DNA from: Comamonas halotolerans
GTDB lineage: Bacteria > Pseudomonadota > Gammaproteobacteria > Burkholderiales > Burkholderiaceae_C
Reading direction: 5' to 3'
DNA length: 64,000 nucleotides
Assembly (NCBI RefSeq): GCF_030162935.1
Contig: NZ_JASAUZ010000001.1
Coordinates: 124,001-188,000 of the forward strand
Made by a program: the position numbers and the translations under genes. The notes below the pieces were generated by a model. It ran no database searches. It was not told the origin of the DNA and saw only the letters and a list, made by a program, of their open reading frames with translations. Positions 8,586-18,194 of this stretch are shown here, in pieces. Each line of letters begins with the position of its first letter. Within the stretch, counting starts at the first letter, position 1.

Positions 8586-9995
8586 TTAGCTGCCCGCCAC
8601 CTTCATACGATTGATCAGAATTGATCCAACGGTTTTGGCCCCGTAGTTATACGCGTCTGCACCCACGGCTTCAATACCCAGATACATGTCTTTGAGGTTG
8701 CCCGCAATCGTGATCTCCTGCACCGGAAATGCGATCTTGCCGTTTTCCACCCAAAAGCCAGAAGCGCCGCGCGAGTAGTCACCCGTCACATAGTTCACGC
8801 CCTGTCCCATCAACTCCACCACAAACAGGCCCGTGCCCAGCTTTTCCAACATGGCATCCAGGTCATCGCCACGGCGTGTCAGTCGAGAGGTCAGCGTCAA
8901 ATTGTGTGAGCCACCTGCATTGCCGGTGGTCTTCATTCCCAGCTTGCGTGCTGAATAACTCGAAAGGAAATAACCTTCCACGCGTCCGTCATCCACCACC
9001 ATGCGGCGTTGCACACGCACACCTTCATCATCAAATGGAGAGCTGCCTTTGCCGCGCAGAATGAATGGATCTTCTTCAATGCTGATGTGCTGAGGAAAGA
9101 CCTGTTTGCCCAGTGAATCCACCAGAAAGCTGCTCTTGCGATAGAGCGTGCCACCGCTGACTGCCTGTACGAAGCCACCCAGCAAGCCCGCAGCAAGTGG
9201 CGACTCAAACAGCACAGGGCACTCGGTGGTAGGAATCTTGCGGCTGCCCAAGCGACTCAAGGCACGTTGCGCTGCGTAGCGCCCCACCTCTTCAGGCGAA
9301 GCCAGCTCGATCGCATCGCGCATCGAGCTGTACCAGTAATCACGCTGCATTTCACCATTCTTGCCTGGCAACGAGGCAATCGGCGCTACCGAGATGCTGT
9401 GACGCGAACTGGCGTAACCGCCACGAAAGCCCCGTGTATGTGCGCTGTAGAAATGACTTTGCTGTGCCGAGACACTGGCGCCTTCACTGTTGGTGATGCG
9501 CTTGTCGGTTTTCATGGCCGCGGCTTCGCAGGCAATCGCAATGCGCGCAGCTTCTTCACTGCTCACATTCCAGGCGTGGAAAAGATCCAGATCCTTGTGC
9601 GTGGATTCAGGGGCAATGTCGTCCGCATCGGGCAGTCCCGCCGTGGGGTCTTCGGCCGTAAAGCGCGCAATGTCATATGCTGCTTGCACCGTTTGCTGGA
9701 TGGCGGCTTCAGAGAAGTCCGAAGTGCTGGCATTGCCTCTGCGCTGGCCAATGTAGACCGTCACGCCCAGCGACTTATCACGGTTGCGCTCGACGGTCTC
9801 CAGTTCGCCCTTGCGCACGCTCACGCTCAGGCCGCAGCCCTCGGAGGCATCAGCTCCGGCATCGGTGGCGCCCAACTTCTTGGCATGGGACAGGGCTTGA
9901 TCCACCAGCCCTTCAAAAAACGAACGGCTGTAGCTGAAGCCGGAATCAGCCTGTGCTGTAGTGGTGCTTGTAGAGCGTGAACGAGGTTTATTCAT
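8586..9995 (-). CDS. pmbA: Metalloprotease PmbA/TldE
   Basis: A 469-residue TldD/PmbA family protein. PmbA (TldE) forms a heterodimeric protease with TldD that matures peptides such as microcin B17 and degrades antitoxin CcdA; here it acts as the non-metal-binding partner by analogy. Characteristic segments are the N-terminal DAGADASEGCGLSVSVRKGE, RRGNASTSDFS, and the C-terminal GQGVNYVTGDYSRGASGFWV and QEITIAGNL. The ATG at 9995 is chosen; a GTG at 10019 would add eight residues. No clear ribosome site is seen and only 66 bases separate it from the divergent darP gene, as commonly observed in proteobacteria. No tldD lies in the window. Confidence 0.93.
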   Translation of the reverse strand: MNKPRSRSTSTTTAQADSGFSYSRSFFEGLVDQALSHAKKLGATDAGADASEGCGLSVSVRKGELETVERNRDKSLGVTVYIGQRRGNASTSDFSEAAIQQTVQAAYDIARFTAEDPTAGLPDADDIAPESTHKDLDLFHAWNVSSEEAARIAIACEAAAMKTDKRITNSEGASVSAQQSHFYSAHTRGFRGGYASSRHSISVAPIASLPGKNGEMQRDYWYSSMRDAIELASPEEVGRYAAQRALSRLGSRKIPTTECPVLFESPLAAGLLGGFVQAVSGGTLYRKSSFLVDSLGKQVFPQHISIEEDPFILRGKGSSPFDDEGVRVQRRMVVDDGRVEGYFLSSYSARKLGMKTTGNAGGSHNLTLTSRLTRRGDDLDAMLEKLGTGLFVVELMGQGVNYVTGDYSRGASGFWVENGKIAFPVQEITIAGNLKDMYLGIEAVGADAYNYGAKTVGSILINRMKVAGS

Positions 9996-10061
9996 AGCGG
10001 CGGATATGATACCCAGCACTGCAGCCCTTATGTGCTGCCACCCTATTTCTCCATATAAAAC

Positions 10062-10751
10062 ATGTCACGCAAACCCAAAAAAGGCTACTACGTGAAGGGC
10101 GTTTTCGTTGCTGAAGGCAGCGAACGCGACCTGGAACTGAAGGCAGAACTCAAAGGCACTTGGGATCTGACCCGTACCGATCGCAAAGTGGAAAGCGATG
10201 CCCTGCAAGACTTGGGCGAAGCCCTGCTTGGCCTGCGCCCCAAGCTGCTGGAGCGCCTGCAACTGCCCGAGAAGCTCATGGAAGCTTTGGCAGAGCAAAA
10301 ACGCCTGACCAACTTTGAAGCCAAACGCCGTCAGATGCAGTTCATCGGAAAGCTGATGCGCAAGCTGGAAGACGAGCAAATTGAAGCGGCCAAGGCAGCG
10401 CTTGAAGAACAACGCACAGGCGTCAGCCTGGAGCAAACCAATATTCTGGTTGCGGAGCAATGGCGCGATCGTCTGATTGACAGTGATGACAACCTGGGTA
10501 TCTGGCTGGATCAATTCCCTGCTACAGATGTTCAGCAGGTACGCACCCTGATGCGTCAGGTACGCAAGGATGAGGCCACTGCCATTGCCAAAGCCAAGGA
10601 AGCGGAGGCCAAGGGCCAGATCCTTCCTCATGCCAAAAAAGGACGCGCATACCGCGATCTGTTCCAGATGCTGCTCTCGCACATCAATGGCACCGCCAGC
10701 CAGACTGCGGATGACGCGGACAACTTGCCTGAAGATGAGGACACGCAATGA
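10062..10751 (+). CDS. darP: Ribosome-associated protein DarP/YjgA (DUF615)
   Basis: A 229-residue, highly charged helical protein of the DUF615 family. In E. coli YjgA (DarP) is a late-stage 50S ribosomal subunit assembly factor. The N-terminus SRKPKKGYYVKG is basic and fits RNA binding. It is divergent from pmbA, the same neighbour pairing as in E. coli, which strengthens the call. Its stop overlaps the start of mogA (ATGA), so the two are probably co-translated although they have no obvious functional link. The C-terminal 15 residues are acidic. Confidence 0.92.
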   Translation: MSRKPKKGYYVKGVFVAEGSERDLELKAELKGTWDLTRTDRKVESDALQDLGEALLGLRPKLLERLQLPEKLMEALAEQKRLTNFEAKRRQMQFIGKLMRKLEDEQIEAAKAALEEQRTGVSLEQTNILVAEQWRDRLIDSDDNLGIWLDQFPATDVQQVRTLMRQVRKDEATAIAKAKEAEAKGQILPHAKKGRAYRDLFQMLLSHINGTASQTADDADNLPEDEDTQ

Positions 10752-11341
10752 GCAACCATGACGCTGTCAAGATTGGTATTGTCTCCATCAGCGACCGTGC
10801 CAGCTCCGGCGTTTATGAAGACAAAGGGCTGCCAGCACTGAAAGACTGGCTCAGCCGTGCGCTGTGCAACCCGGTCACGTTTGAAGCGCGCTTGATTCCC
10901 GACGAACAAGCCACCATCAGCCAAACGCTGATTGAGTTGGTCAATGCTGGTTGTTCTCTGGTGCTTACCACCGGTGGTACAGGCCCAGCGCTGCGCGATG
11001 TGACGCCCGAAGCCACTTTGGCCGTTGCCGACAAGGAAATGCCTGGCTTCGGTGAGCAAATGCGCCAAATCAGCCTGAAGTTTGTGCCTACTGCTATCTT
11101 GTCGCGCCAGGTGGCAGTGGTTCGAGGCCAAAGCCTGATCATCAACCTCCCCGGGCAACCCAAAGCCATTGCTGAAACGCTGGAAGGATTGAAAGATGCC
11201 GAGGGCAATCAGCTTATCAATGGTATTTTTTCCGCTGTACCCTATTGCATCGATTTGATTGGTGGCCCTTACCTGGAAACCAATGACACCGTGTGCAAAG
11301 CCTTTCGTCCCAAAAGTGCCATCCGCACGCCACAGCCCTAA
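10748..11341 (+). CDS. mog: Molybdopterin adenylyltransferase Mog
   Basis: A 197-residue MogA/MoaB-fold enzyme. It activates molybdopterin with ATP to form adenylylated molybdopterin before molybdate insertion. The diagnostic motifs are SISDRASSG near the N-terminus, TTGGTGPALRDVTPEA around residues 75-92 and INLPGQPKAI around residues 134-145. Length is normal for Mog. It overlaps darP by four bases and is followed by a terminator-like hairpin at 11359-11387, so darP-mog form a two-gene unit. Confidence 0.93.
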   Translation: MSNHDAVKIGIVSISDRASSGVYEDKGLPALKDWLSRALCNPVTFEARLIPDEQATISQTLIELVNAGCSLVLTTGGTGPALRDVTPEATLAVADKEMPGFGEQMRQISLKFVPTAILSRQVAVVRGQSLIINLPGQPKAIAETLEGLKDAEGNQLINGIFSAVPYCIDLIGGPYLETNDTVCKAFRPKSAIRTPQP

Positions 11342-11358
11342 ACAGGCCAATTCCTGCA

Positions 11359-11387
11359 AAGGTACATGCCGCGCATGTGCCTTTTTT
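11359..11387 (+). terminator. Rho-independent terminator of darP-mog
   Basis: Stem AAGGTACATGC / GCATGTGCCTT with one T-G wobble and a CGC loop, running into six T. It lies 18 bases after the mog stop. Confidence 0.85.
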
Positions 11388-11428
11388 AATGCGGCAGCAC
11401 TTCTCTCCCGCCGTGACACCTGGGCTCA

Positions 11429-12628
11429 ATGAAAAAAAATCTGTCACTCACCTTTGTTTTGGCCTTGTGCACCATGCTCGGTGCCTTGGGTATTGATACC
11501 TATCTTCCTTCTTTTCACGCCATTGCCCAAGAGTTTGGCGTAGGCCCTACTGCGGTGCAACAAACGCTCAGCGTCTATGTACTGGCCATGGCCATCACCA
11601 TGCTGTTTTACGGCACGCTCAGCGATACCTTTGGCCGCCGACGGGTACTGATCTTTGCGGCTGTGGGCTACGCATTCACCTCCGCAGCCGCCGCCTTTGT
11701 CACCAGCATTGAAGGTCTGGTGGTCGTGCGCTTTGCCCAGGGCGCCATGGCCGGTGCAGGCATGGTGATTGCCCGTGCAGTGGTGCAGGATCGGTTTCAA
11801 GGTGCTGATGCGCAGCGCATGATGAGCATGGTCATGTTCTGCTTTGGCCTTGCACCAGCCATTGCGCCCGTATTTGGTGGCTGGCTGCAAGCGCATGGAG
11901 GCTGGCGTGCGGCATTTTTTTTCTTGGCAGCATTTGGTGCTGTTCTGGCCATTTTGTGTTGGCGCGTACTGCCCGAAACCTTGCCTGCAGACAAGCGCAC
12001 TCCGCTCAAGCTCGGAGTCATCACGCACAATTACCTGACAGCACTCTCTAACCCGCAGTTTCGATGGATGGTCGTGGGACTGGCATTGATGGCAGGCTCC
12101 AGTGCTATCTATATCAGCGCCGCAGCAGAGTTCGTGATGGGGATATTGAAGCTTGATGAAACCTCGTTTGGCTGGCTCTTCATCCCGCTGATCGCAGGCT
12201 CAATGGCAGGTTCGGCCATCTCTGGCACCTTGGCCAAGCGCATTCCACAGAGTGTGCAAAAAATGATTGGCTATAGCTGCCTGATCCTGGGTTGCAGCAG
12301 CAATGTGCTCTACCACATGTTCACACAAGTGCCCGTGGTGCCCTGGGCCGTACTACCCATTACTTGCTACACACTGGGCATAGCCCTTCTGATGCCTATC
12401 TTGTCACTGCAAGTGATGGCACTGTTCCCTCACATGCGCGGCCTGGCTTCTTCGCTGCAGGGCTTCACCCAGATGGGAGTGTTTGCGTTCATGGCAGGAG
12501 CTGTAGTGCCACATTTGTTTCACAGCGGCTTGGCGCTGGCCATTGGCCAGTTCATCACGGTGCTGCTCGGCATGTCCATCTGGTGGTGGTCTACGCGCCA
12601 TGCAGCATCGCTTACACCTCCCCACTAA
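11429..12628 (+). CDS. Bcr/CflA family multidrug efflux MFS transporter
   Basis: A 399-residue major facilitator with twelve predicted helices. The N-terminal GALGIDTYLPSFHAIAQ is the classic Bcr/CflA start, SDTFGRRRVL is the loop 2-3 signature (family form of GRRPV) and GMVIARAVVQDRF is the helix-5 region. The family exports bicyclomycin, chloramphenicol or other drugs by proton antiport; the substrate here is unknown. It begins 87 bases after mog, beyond that gene's terminator, so it is likely an independent unit ending at the bidirectional terminator near 12711. Confidence 0.9.
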   Translation: MKKNLSLTFVLALCTMLGALGIDTYLPSFHAIAQEFGVGPTAVQQTLSVYVLAMAITMLFYGTLSDTFGRRRVLIFAAVGYAFTSAAAAFVTSIEGLVVVRFAQGAMAGAGMVIARAVVQDRFQGADAQRMMSMVMFCFGLAPAIAPVFGGWLQAHGGWRAAFFFLAAFGAVLAILCWRVLPETLPADKRTPLKLGVITHNYLTALSNPQFRWMVVGLALMAGSSAIYISAAAEFVMGILKLDETSFGWLFIPLIAGSMAGSAISGTLAKRIPQSVQKMIGYSCLILGCSSNVLYHMFTQVPVVPWAVLPITCYTLGIALLMPILSLQVMALFPHMRGLASSLQGFTQMGVFAFMAGAVVPHLFHSGLALAIGQFITVLLGMSIWWWSTRHAASLTPPH

Positions 12629-12704
12629 GCACGGCTGGCAGCTCGCCATGTGCCATGTGTAAGCCTGCACAGGCGGACAACTGCAGCATTACTCGACCAT
12701 GCAC

Positions 12705-12732
12705 AAAAAAGCAGCCCGATGGCTGCTTTTTT
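12705..12732. terminator. Bidirectional rho-independent terminator
   Basis: Stem GCAGCC / GGCTGC with a CGAT loop, flanked by six A on the left and six T on the right, so it works on both strands. It separates the converging MFS gene and the TRAP binding-protein gene. Confidence 0.93.
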
Positions 12733-12750
12733 GTGGGTAATGACACATTC

Positions 12751-13830
12751 TTATAGCTTTTGCGAGGACATAAAACTGTCATAGCGCCCTTCTGCAAAGC
12801 GGAACCACAACACCTGATCGCGCTGAAAGTTGCGGTAGTCAGCATAGATCTTCTTCCAGTCGGGGTTGCTGGTATCCAGGCCTGCATAGACTTCCATTGC
12901 AGCTTTGAACGATGCATCCATGACTTGTTGAGGGAATGGCAATACCTTGGCCTTGGCGGCCACCAGCTGCTTGAGCGCAACAGGATTGCGTGCGTCATAG
13001 CGACCTTGACAGGTCACATGCGCTTCATGTGCTGCAGCCTTGACGATGGCCTTGTACTCGTTGCTCAAGCTGTTGTAAGCCTTGTCGTTGATATAGAAGG
13101 ACAGGTTCAGCGACCCCTCCCACCAGCCAGGGTAGTAATAAAAGGGCGCCACCTTGTTCAGGCCCAGCTTCAAATCGTCGTAGGGACCAATCCATTCCGC
13201 AGCGTCAATTGTGCCCTTTTCCAGCGACTGATAAATTTCGCCCGCAGGAATGTTCTGCGGCACAGCGCCCAGTTTTTCCAGCACCTTGCCAGCAAAACCA
13301 CCGACACGGAACTTCAAGCCCTTGATGTCTTCGGTGCTCTTGACCTCTTTGCGGAACCAGCCTCCCATTTGCGCCCCGGTATTGCCCCCCAGCATAGGCA
13401 CGATGTTGTATTTGGCATAGAACTCCGTCATCAGTTTCGAGCCATTGCCATCGACCATCCACGAGGTCAATTGGCGCGAGTTCATGCCAAAAGGAATAGC
13501 ACCGCCAATGGCGAATACCTCGTTCTTGCCGAAGAAGTAGTACGGTGCGGTGTGGGCCATTTCCACACTGCCGTTTTGCACACCATCGACCACATTGAAA
13601 GCGGGCATCAGCTCACCCGCCTGGTGCACCGTGACATCAAACTTGCCACCAGTCATGGATTTGACCGCCTGTGCAAACACATCTGCGGAACCATAAATGG
13701 TATCCAGTGACTTGGGGAAACTGGACGCGATACGCCAGCGGATGGCTGCCTGCGCATGCACCGCGGGGGCTGCACCGGCAGCCAGAACACCGGCGATACC
13801 GGCATTTTTAAGCATGGAACGACGATCCAT
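12751..13830 (-). CDS. TRAP transporter substrate-binding protein (DctP family), copy 1
   Basis: A 359-residue periplasmic binding protein. The N-terminus MDRRSMLKNAGIAG followed by an alanine-rich stretch ending AVHAQA looks like a twin-arginine signal peptide cut around residue 27. The mature part has DctP-family segments: SSFPKSLDTIYG, APYYFFGKN, GGWFRKEVKS, IPAGEIYQSLEKGTIDA and the lobe-hinge PFYYYPGWWEG. This resembles TakP-type receptors for keto acids or aromatic/aliphatic carboxylates. AAAGGAG stands eight bases before the ATG. A close paralog lies just upstream (13991-15073), yet no DctQ or DctM membrane partner is present in the window, so the permease must be encoded elsewhere. 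Confidence 0.9.
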   Translation of the reverse strand: MDRRSMLKNAGIAGVLAAGAAPAVHAQAAIRWRIASSFPKSLDTIYGSADVFAQAVKSMTGGKFDVTVHQAGELMPAFNVVDGVQNGSVEMAHTAPYYFFGKNEVFAIGGAIPFGMNSRQLTSWMVDGNGSKLMTEFYAKYNIVPMLGGNTGAQMGGWFRKEVKSTEDIKGLKFRVGGFAGKVLEKLGAVPQNIPAGEIYQSLEKGTIDAAEWIGPYDDLKLGLNKVAPFYYYPGWWEGSLNLSFYINDKAYNSLSNEYKAIVKAAAHEAHVTCQGRYDARNPVALKQLVAAKAKVLPFPQQVMDASFKAAMEVYAGLDTSNPDWKKIYADYRNFQRDQVLWFRFAEGRYDSFMSSQKL

Positions 13831-13894
13831 TATTGTCTCCTTTGGGTTATCAAAAAACCTCTGCCAGTACCGCTTCTACGACGGCATGCAGGCA

Positions 13895-13936
13895 CAAAAA
13901 AACCGGTGCCTAAAGCATGAATGCAAGCACCGGTTT
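13895..13936 (-). terminator. Terminator between the two TRAP binding-protein genes
   Basis: Arms AAAACCGGTGC and GCACCGGTTTT enclose a 16-base loop that itself contains GCAT/ATGC. On the minus strand the stem runs into a long T stretch (plus-strand A run from 13896). It follows the stop of the upstream copy by about 55 bases, so the two paralogs are probably separate transcripts or the second is reached only by read-through. Confidence 0.88.
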
Positions 13937-13990
13937 TATCTGCAGAGGAACTGGCATGCTGCACATGCAAGCTCCGTTCATCATTGCTGA

Positions 13991-15073
13991 TTACAGCTTT
14001 ACAGAAGTCATGTATTGGTTGTAGCGCAACTCAGAGAAACGCTCCCACAGCAGTTGATCTCGCTGGAATGCGCGCATATCCTGATGGATTTCCTTGAATT
14101 CAGGCGACTTGGCTTCATGCTCGGCAAACACTTCCATGGAAGCCTTGAAGCCTGCATCCATCACATCCTTTGGGAAAGCCTTGAGCTGCGTTTTGTCAGC
14201 CACCAATTTCTTCAGGGCGATGGGGTTGAAGGCGTCGTACTTCGCGGTCATGTCACGCGCTGCCACACGGGTGGCGGTGTCCACAATCTGCTTGTACTCC
14301 GTCGACAAAGCTGCATAAGCCTTTGCGTTTACAAAGAACTCCAGCTCTGCGCCACCTTCCCACCAGCCTGGGTAGTAATAGAAAGGCGCAACCTTGTTGA
14401 AGCCCAGCTTCTGGTCATCGTAAGGGCCAACAAACTCGGTGGAATCCAGCGTGCCTTTTTCCAGCGCCTGATACACATCGCCAGCAGGCATGTTTTGCGA
14501 CACCACGCCCAACTTGGCCATGGCTTCACCAAACAAGCCACCACCCAAGCGCATTTTCAACCCCTTCAGGTCAGCCACTGACTTGATTTCCTTGCGATAC
14601 CACCCCCCCATCTGGGTGCCGGTATTGCCCGCGCTATAGCTCTTGATGTTGTAGTTGGCGCAGAACTTGTCAAACAGCTTGCGGCCGTTGCCATGCTCCA
14701 TCCAGGCATCCATCTGGCGTGCAGTCAAGCCAAATGGCACTGCGCAGCCAAAGGCAAAAATCGAGTTCTTGCCAGTGAAGTAGTAAGGCGCTGTTTGCGC
14801 CATTTCAATCGTGCTGTTCTCAATGGCATCCACAACGCCAAATGCAGGCATCAGTTCGCCAGCAGCATGCAGCGACACTTCAAACTTGCCTCCAGACAAT
14901 GCTTTGACGACTTGGGAAAACTTCTCAGCGCTGCCAAAAATGGTATCGAGCGATTTGGGGAAGCTCGATGCCAGGCGCCAACGAACAGCCGCTTGCGCGT
15001 GCACGGCTGGAGCGGCTGCAGCAGCCAGGACACCAGCAATGCCAGCGTTTTTGATCAGGGAACGACGGTCCAT
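13991..15073 (-). CDS. TRAP transporter substrate-binding protein (DctP family), copy 2
   Basis: A 360-residue paralog of the product of 12751-13830, matching it along the whole length (MDRRSLIKNAGIAG signal, SSFPKSLDTIFGSAEKF, APYYFTGKN, PFYYYPGWWEG, FQRDQLLWERF). The start at 15073 is set by AAGGAG seven bases upstream and by alignment with the paralog; the longer frame to 15142 adds residues with no signal-peptide character. Differences concentrate in the ligand-facing segments (for example MRLGGGLFGEAMAKLGV against FRVGGFAGKVLEKLGA), suggesting diverged substrates. No permease gene is nearby. Tandem duplication is the simplest origin (inferred). Confidence 0.9.
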   Translation of the reverse strand: MDRRSLIKNAGIAGVLAAAAAPAVHAQAAVRWRLASSFPKSLDTIFGSAEKFSQVVKALSGGKFEVSLHAAGELMPAFGVVDAIENSTIEMAQTAPYYFTGKNSIFAFGCAVPFGLTARQMDAWMEHGNGRKLFDKFCANYNIKSYSAGNTGTQMGGWYRKEIKSVADLKGLKMRLGGGLFGEAMAKLGVVSQNMPAGDVYQALEKGTLDSTEFVGPYDDQKLGFNKVAPFYYYPGWWEGGAELEFFVNAKAYAALSTEYKQIVDTATRVAARDMTAKYDAFNPIALKKLVADKTQLKAFPKDVMDAGFKASMEVFAEHEAKSPEFKEIHQDMRAFQRDQLLWERFSELRYNQYMTSVKL

Positions 15074-15175
15074 TTTTTCTCCTTGAATTTGCACATGCGG
15101 CTGCCGCAGGGCAAACAGCCGAAAACCCATCGGGGTGTGCAAAATTTTAGGAATGGAAAATGTAAAAACTGTTGG

Positions 15176-15198
15176 GGGTAAACCCCTGAGATTTACCC
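15176..15198. promoter_or_regulatory. Dyad upstream of the TRAP gene
   Basis: Inverted repeat GGGTAAA / TTTACCC with a 9-base spacer, about 100 bases upstream of the TRAP start at 15073 and downstream of dxs. It could be an operator; no regulator gene is adjacent. Confidence 0.3.
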
Positions 15199-15209
15199 GT
15201 CTTCAGCCA

Positions 15210-15240
15210 AATGTCAGACAGCGCCACACTGTCTGACATT
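15210..15240 (-). terminator. Hairpin after dxs, probable terminator
   Basis: Perfect 12-bp stem AATGTCAGACAG / CTGTCTGACATT with a 7-base loop, seven bases beyond the dxs stop on the minus strand. The U-run is poor (TTTGGC), so it may stabilise the 3' end rather than terminate fully. Confidence 0.6.
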
Positions 15241-15246
15241 TTCGAC

Positions 15247-17151
15247 TTAACGCGATGAATTCAGAAAACGCTGTCGTATGGAGTGCTCCATGCCTGCAGC
15301 GTCCAGGCCTTGCATAGCAAGCAACTTGGCTGGGTCGCCATGCTCGATGAACTGGTCAGGCAGGCCCAGATGCAGCACGGGTATCGTGATGCCTGCTGCC
15401 GACAGCGCCTCAGAGACTGCCGCACCTGCCCCCCCAGCAATACAGCCTTCTTCCACCGTGACGAACACATCATGGCTGTCCGCCAGTTCGCGCACCAACG
15501 CGGTATCCAAAGGCTTCGCCCAACGCATATTGGCTACAGTGGCATCCAGCGCTTCACCAGCTTGCAAAGCCGGATAGAGCAAGGTACCGAAGGCCAAAAT
15601 AGCAATGCGGGGCCTTGCATCGACATTGCCTTCGGCCCGAACAGCCGTGCTTTGGCGACGCACTTCGCCCTTGCCAAAGGGCAGCGTAGACAGATCCTTC
15701 AGTGGCTCCACCCCCACTCCTGCGCCCCGCGGATAACGCACGCACACAGGGTGATCTTGTTCATAGGCAGTGGTCAGCAATTGACGACATTCACGCTCAT
15801 CTGCGGGTGTGGCCATGCTCATATTCGGAATGCAGCGCACGAACGCAATGTCATAAGCGCCTGCGTGTGTGGCCCCATCAGCACCCACCAAGCCGGCACG
15901 ATCCAGCGCGAACACCATGGGCAGCTTTTGCAAAGCCACATCGTGAATCAACTGGTCATAGGCACGCTGCAAAAAGGTGGAGTAAATCGCCACCACAGGC
16001 TTGACGCCTTCGCACGCCATCCCGGCAGCAAAAGTCACCGCATGCTGCTCGGCAATCCCTACGTCGTAATAACGATCCGGGAAGAGTTTTTCAAACTGCA
16101 CCAGACCAGAGCCTTCACGCATGGCCGGCGTAATGCCGACGACGCGCTTGTCCTGGGCCGCCATATCGCACAACCAGTTGCCGAACACCTGCGTGAATGT
16201 GGGCTTGGAAGGGCTGCTGGACTTGACGATACCCACGGCAGGATCGAATTTCCCAGGCCCGTGATAGGTCACAGGATCTACCTCCGCGAGCTTGTAGCCG
16301 TGACCTTTCTTGGTAACCACGTGCAGAAACTGCGGCCCTTCCAGGCTGCGGATGTTCTCCAGCGTGGGAATCAGAGAATCCAGATCATGGCCATCAATCG
16401 GGCCGATGTAGTTGAAGCCAAAATTCTCAAACATGGTGGCTGGCACCACCATGCCCTTGGCATGCTGCTCCAGGCGCTTGGCCAACTCCAGCAACGGTGG
16501 CACCTGCTTGAGCACGTTCTTGCCCACATTGCGCGCTGCAGCGTAGAACTGGCCACTCATGAGCTGCGCCAAATAGCGGTTCAGCGCCCCTACTGGCGGG
16601 CTGATGCTCATGTCGTTGTCGTTCAAGATCACAAGCAAATTACCGTCCAGCACGCCAGCATTGTTCATAGCTTCAAAGGCCATGCCTGCAGTCATGGCAC
16701 CATCACCAATCACGGCAATCGCACGGCGCTCTTCGCCCTTGCGCTTAGCTGCCATGGCCATCCCCAGTGCTGCAGAGATGCTGGTGGAAGAGTGACCTGC
16801 ACCAAACGCGTCAAATTCACTTTCCGTGCGCAGCGGGAAGCCCGAAATACCATCAAGCTGGCGCAATGTGGGCATGCGCTCACGGCGCCCAGTCAAGATC
16901 TTGTGCGGATAGGTTTGGTGGCCCACATCCCACACCACGCGGTCATAGGGTGTATTGAAAACATGGTGCAAAGCAATTGTCAGCTCCACCGTACCCAGAT
17001 TGGAGCTCAGGTGACCACCTGTTTTGGACACGCTGTCCAGCACATAGGCTCGCAACTCATCTGACAGAGCCTTTAGGTCACTGCGCGACATGGTGCGCAG
17101 ATCAGCGGGCGCGTTCACTTTCTGCAGCAAGGGGTAAGCGTTCGTGGTCAT
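15247..17151 (-). CDS. dxs: 1-deoxy-D-xylulose-5-phosphate synthase
   Basis: A 634-residue, full-length thiamine-dependent transketolase-like enzyme. It condenses pyruvate and glyceraldehyde 3-phosphate in the first step of the methylerythritol phosphate route to isoprenoids. Visible signatures are [15 protein letters not shown], the thiamine diphosphate site [17 protein letters not shown] with NDNDMSIS, and [14 protein letters not shown] carrying the catalytic glutamate. The C-terminal transketolase domain includes [15 protein letters not shown]. It follows ispA on the minus strand after 97 bases; xseB-ispA-dxs is a conserved order in proteobacteria and likely an operon. Confidence 0.97.
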   Translation of the reverse strand: MTTNAYPLLQKVNAPADLRTMSRSDLKALSDELRAYVLDSVSKTGGHLSSNLGTVELTIALHHVFNTPYDRVVWDVGHQTYPHKILTGRRERMPTLRQLDGISGFPLRTESEFDAFGAGHSSTSISAALGMAMAAKRKGEERRAIAVIGDGAMTAGMAFEAMNNAGVLDGNLLVILNDNDMSISPPVGALNRYLAQLMSGQFYAAARNVGKNVLKQVPPLLELAKRLEQHAKGMVVPATMFENFGFNYIGPIDGHDLDSLIPTLENIRSLEGPQFLHVVTKKGHGYKLAEVDPVTYHGPGKFDPAVGIVKSSSPSKPTFTQVFGNWLCDMAAQDKRVVGITPAMREGSGLVQFEKLFPDRYYDVGIAEQHAVTFAAGMACEGVKPVVAIYSTFLQRAYDQLIHDVALQKLPMVFALDRAGLVGADGATHAGAYDIAFVRCIPNMSMATPADERECRQLLTTAYEQDHPVCVRYPRGAGVGVEPLKDLSTLPFGKGEVRRQSTAVRAEGNVDARPRIAILAFGTLLYPALQAGEALDATVANMRWAKPLDTALVRELADSHDVFVTVEEGCIAGGAGAAVSEALSAAGITIPVLHLGLPDQFIEHGDPAKLLAMQGLDAAGMEHSIRQRFLNSSR

Positions 17152-17248
17152 TAGCTAATTAGTGTTTGCAGCTTGCACAAAGCCAACAGTGTGCGTTCAC
17201 CATGGCAAGCCTAGCAATAGGAAAAAATCGATGATTGGTGGTGAACGT

Positions 17249-18184
17249 TCAATGCGAACGCAAAACTACCATCTGAGCCAACGCAGCCAAAGCACGCACA
17301 TCTGGCAAACCGCTGTCATCCAACGCCTTCAAAGCCTGTTGCAGCAATTCATTGGCATAACTACGTGCCCCGTCCAACCCCATCAAAGACACAAAAGTTG
17401 GCTTGTCGTTGGCAGCATCCTTGCCCGGTGTCTTGCCCAATGTTGCAGCATCAGCCACCACATCCAACACATCATCCACCACCTGAAAAGCAATTCCCAG
17501 CGCTGCGGCATAACGACTCAGAGCTTGCTGTATTTCAGCAGGCACAGACGCGCAGGCAACCCCCATGGCGACACTTGCTTCCAGCAAGGCCCCTGTCTTG
17601 AGGCTGTGCATGCGACGCAGCTCTTTTTCGCTCAAGGCTTTGCCAACACTGGCCAGATCAATCGCTTGACCACCCGCCATGCCCTTCGCGCCTGCCGCCT
17701 GAGCCAATATGCGACACAGCTTGGCTTGCACTGAAGCAGGCACCTCCACTTCAGAAGGCGTCAGCAACTCAAACGCAAGCGCCTGCAAAGCATCTCCACC
17801 AAGCAAAGCACCGGCCTCGCCAAACTGCACGTGAACGGTGGGCTTGCCACGGCGGAGCACATCGTTGTCCATGCACGGCATATCGTCGTGCACCAGCGAG
17901 TACGCATGGATCAGCTCTACAGCACAAGCTGCACGCAATGCCGCATGCGGCAATCCTTGCACAGACTCTGCGGCTGCCAGAACCAGCAAAGGACGCAGGC
18001 GCTTGCCGCCATCCAAAACTGCATAGCGCATGGCTTCACCCAGATTTTCTGGCGTGTTCACGCCTACCCACTGCGACAGCGCCTCTTCGGTATGCTGCAG
18101 TTGCGCATGCATCCAGGCATTGAAATCAAACGGTGAAGTAGAAGACGTAGAAGTATGTGGCTTAGTCAAAATCTGAGATTCCAT
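17249..18184 (-). CDS. ispA: Farnesyl diphosphate synthase (polyprenyl synthetase)
   Basis: A 311-residue trans-prenyltransferase. It makes geranyl and farnesyl diphosphate from isopentenyl and dimethylallyl diphosphate, upstream of quinones and undecaprenol. GGKRLRPLL is the substrate-binding region, the first aspartate-rich motif is DDMPCMDND (DDxxxxD) and the second is DDVLD in FQVVDDVLDV. LKTGALLEASV is also conserved. The start at 18184 lies 10 bases after the xseB stop, consistent with co-transcription. The first 20 residues are rich in serine and threonine and are not conserved in the family. Confidence 0.95.
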   Translation of the reverse strand: MESQILTKPHTSTSSTSPFDFNAWMHAQLQHTEEALSQWVGVNTPENLGEAMRYAVLDGGKRLRPLLVLAAAESVQGLPHAALRAACAVELIHAYSLVHDDMPCMDNDVLRRGKPTVHVQFGEAGALLGGDALQALAFELLTPSEVEVPASVQAKLCRILAQAAGAKGMAGGQAIDLASVGKALSEKELRRMHSLKTGALLEASVAMGVACASVPAEIQQALSRYAAALGIAFQVVDDVLDVVADAATLGKTPGKDAANDKPTFVSLMGLDGARSYANELLQQALKALDDSGLPDVRALAALAQMVVLRSH

Positions 18185-18194
18185 ATCGACCCAC

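Noticed and set aside
15283..17064. 593-residue plus-strand frame opposite dxs
   Set aside because: Same reasoning: dxs is certain and this frame is only its shadow.
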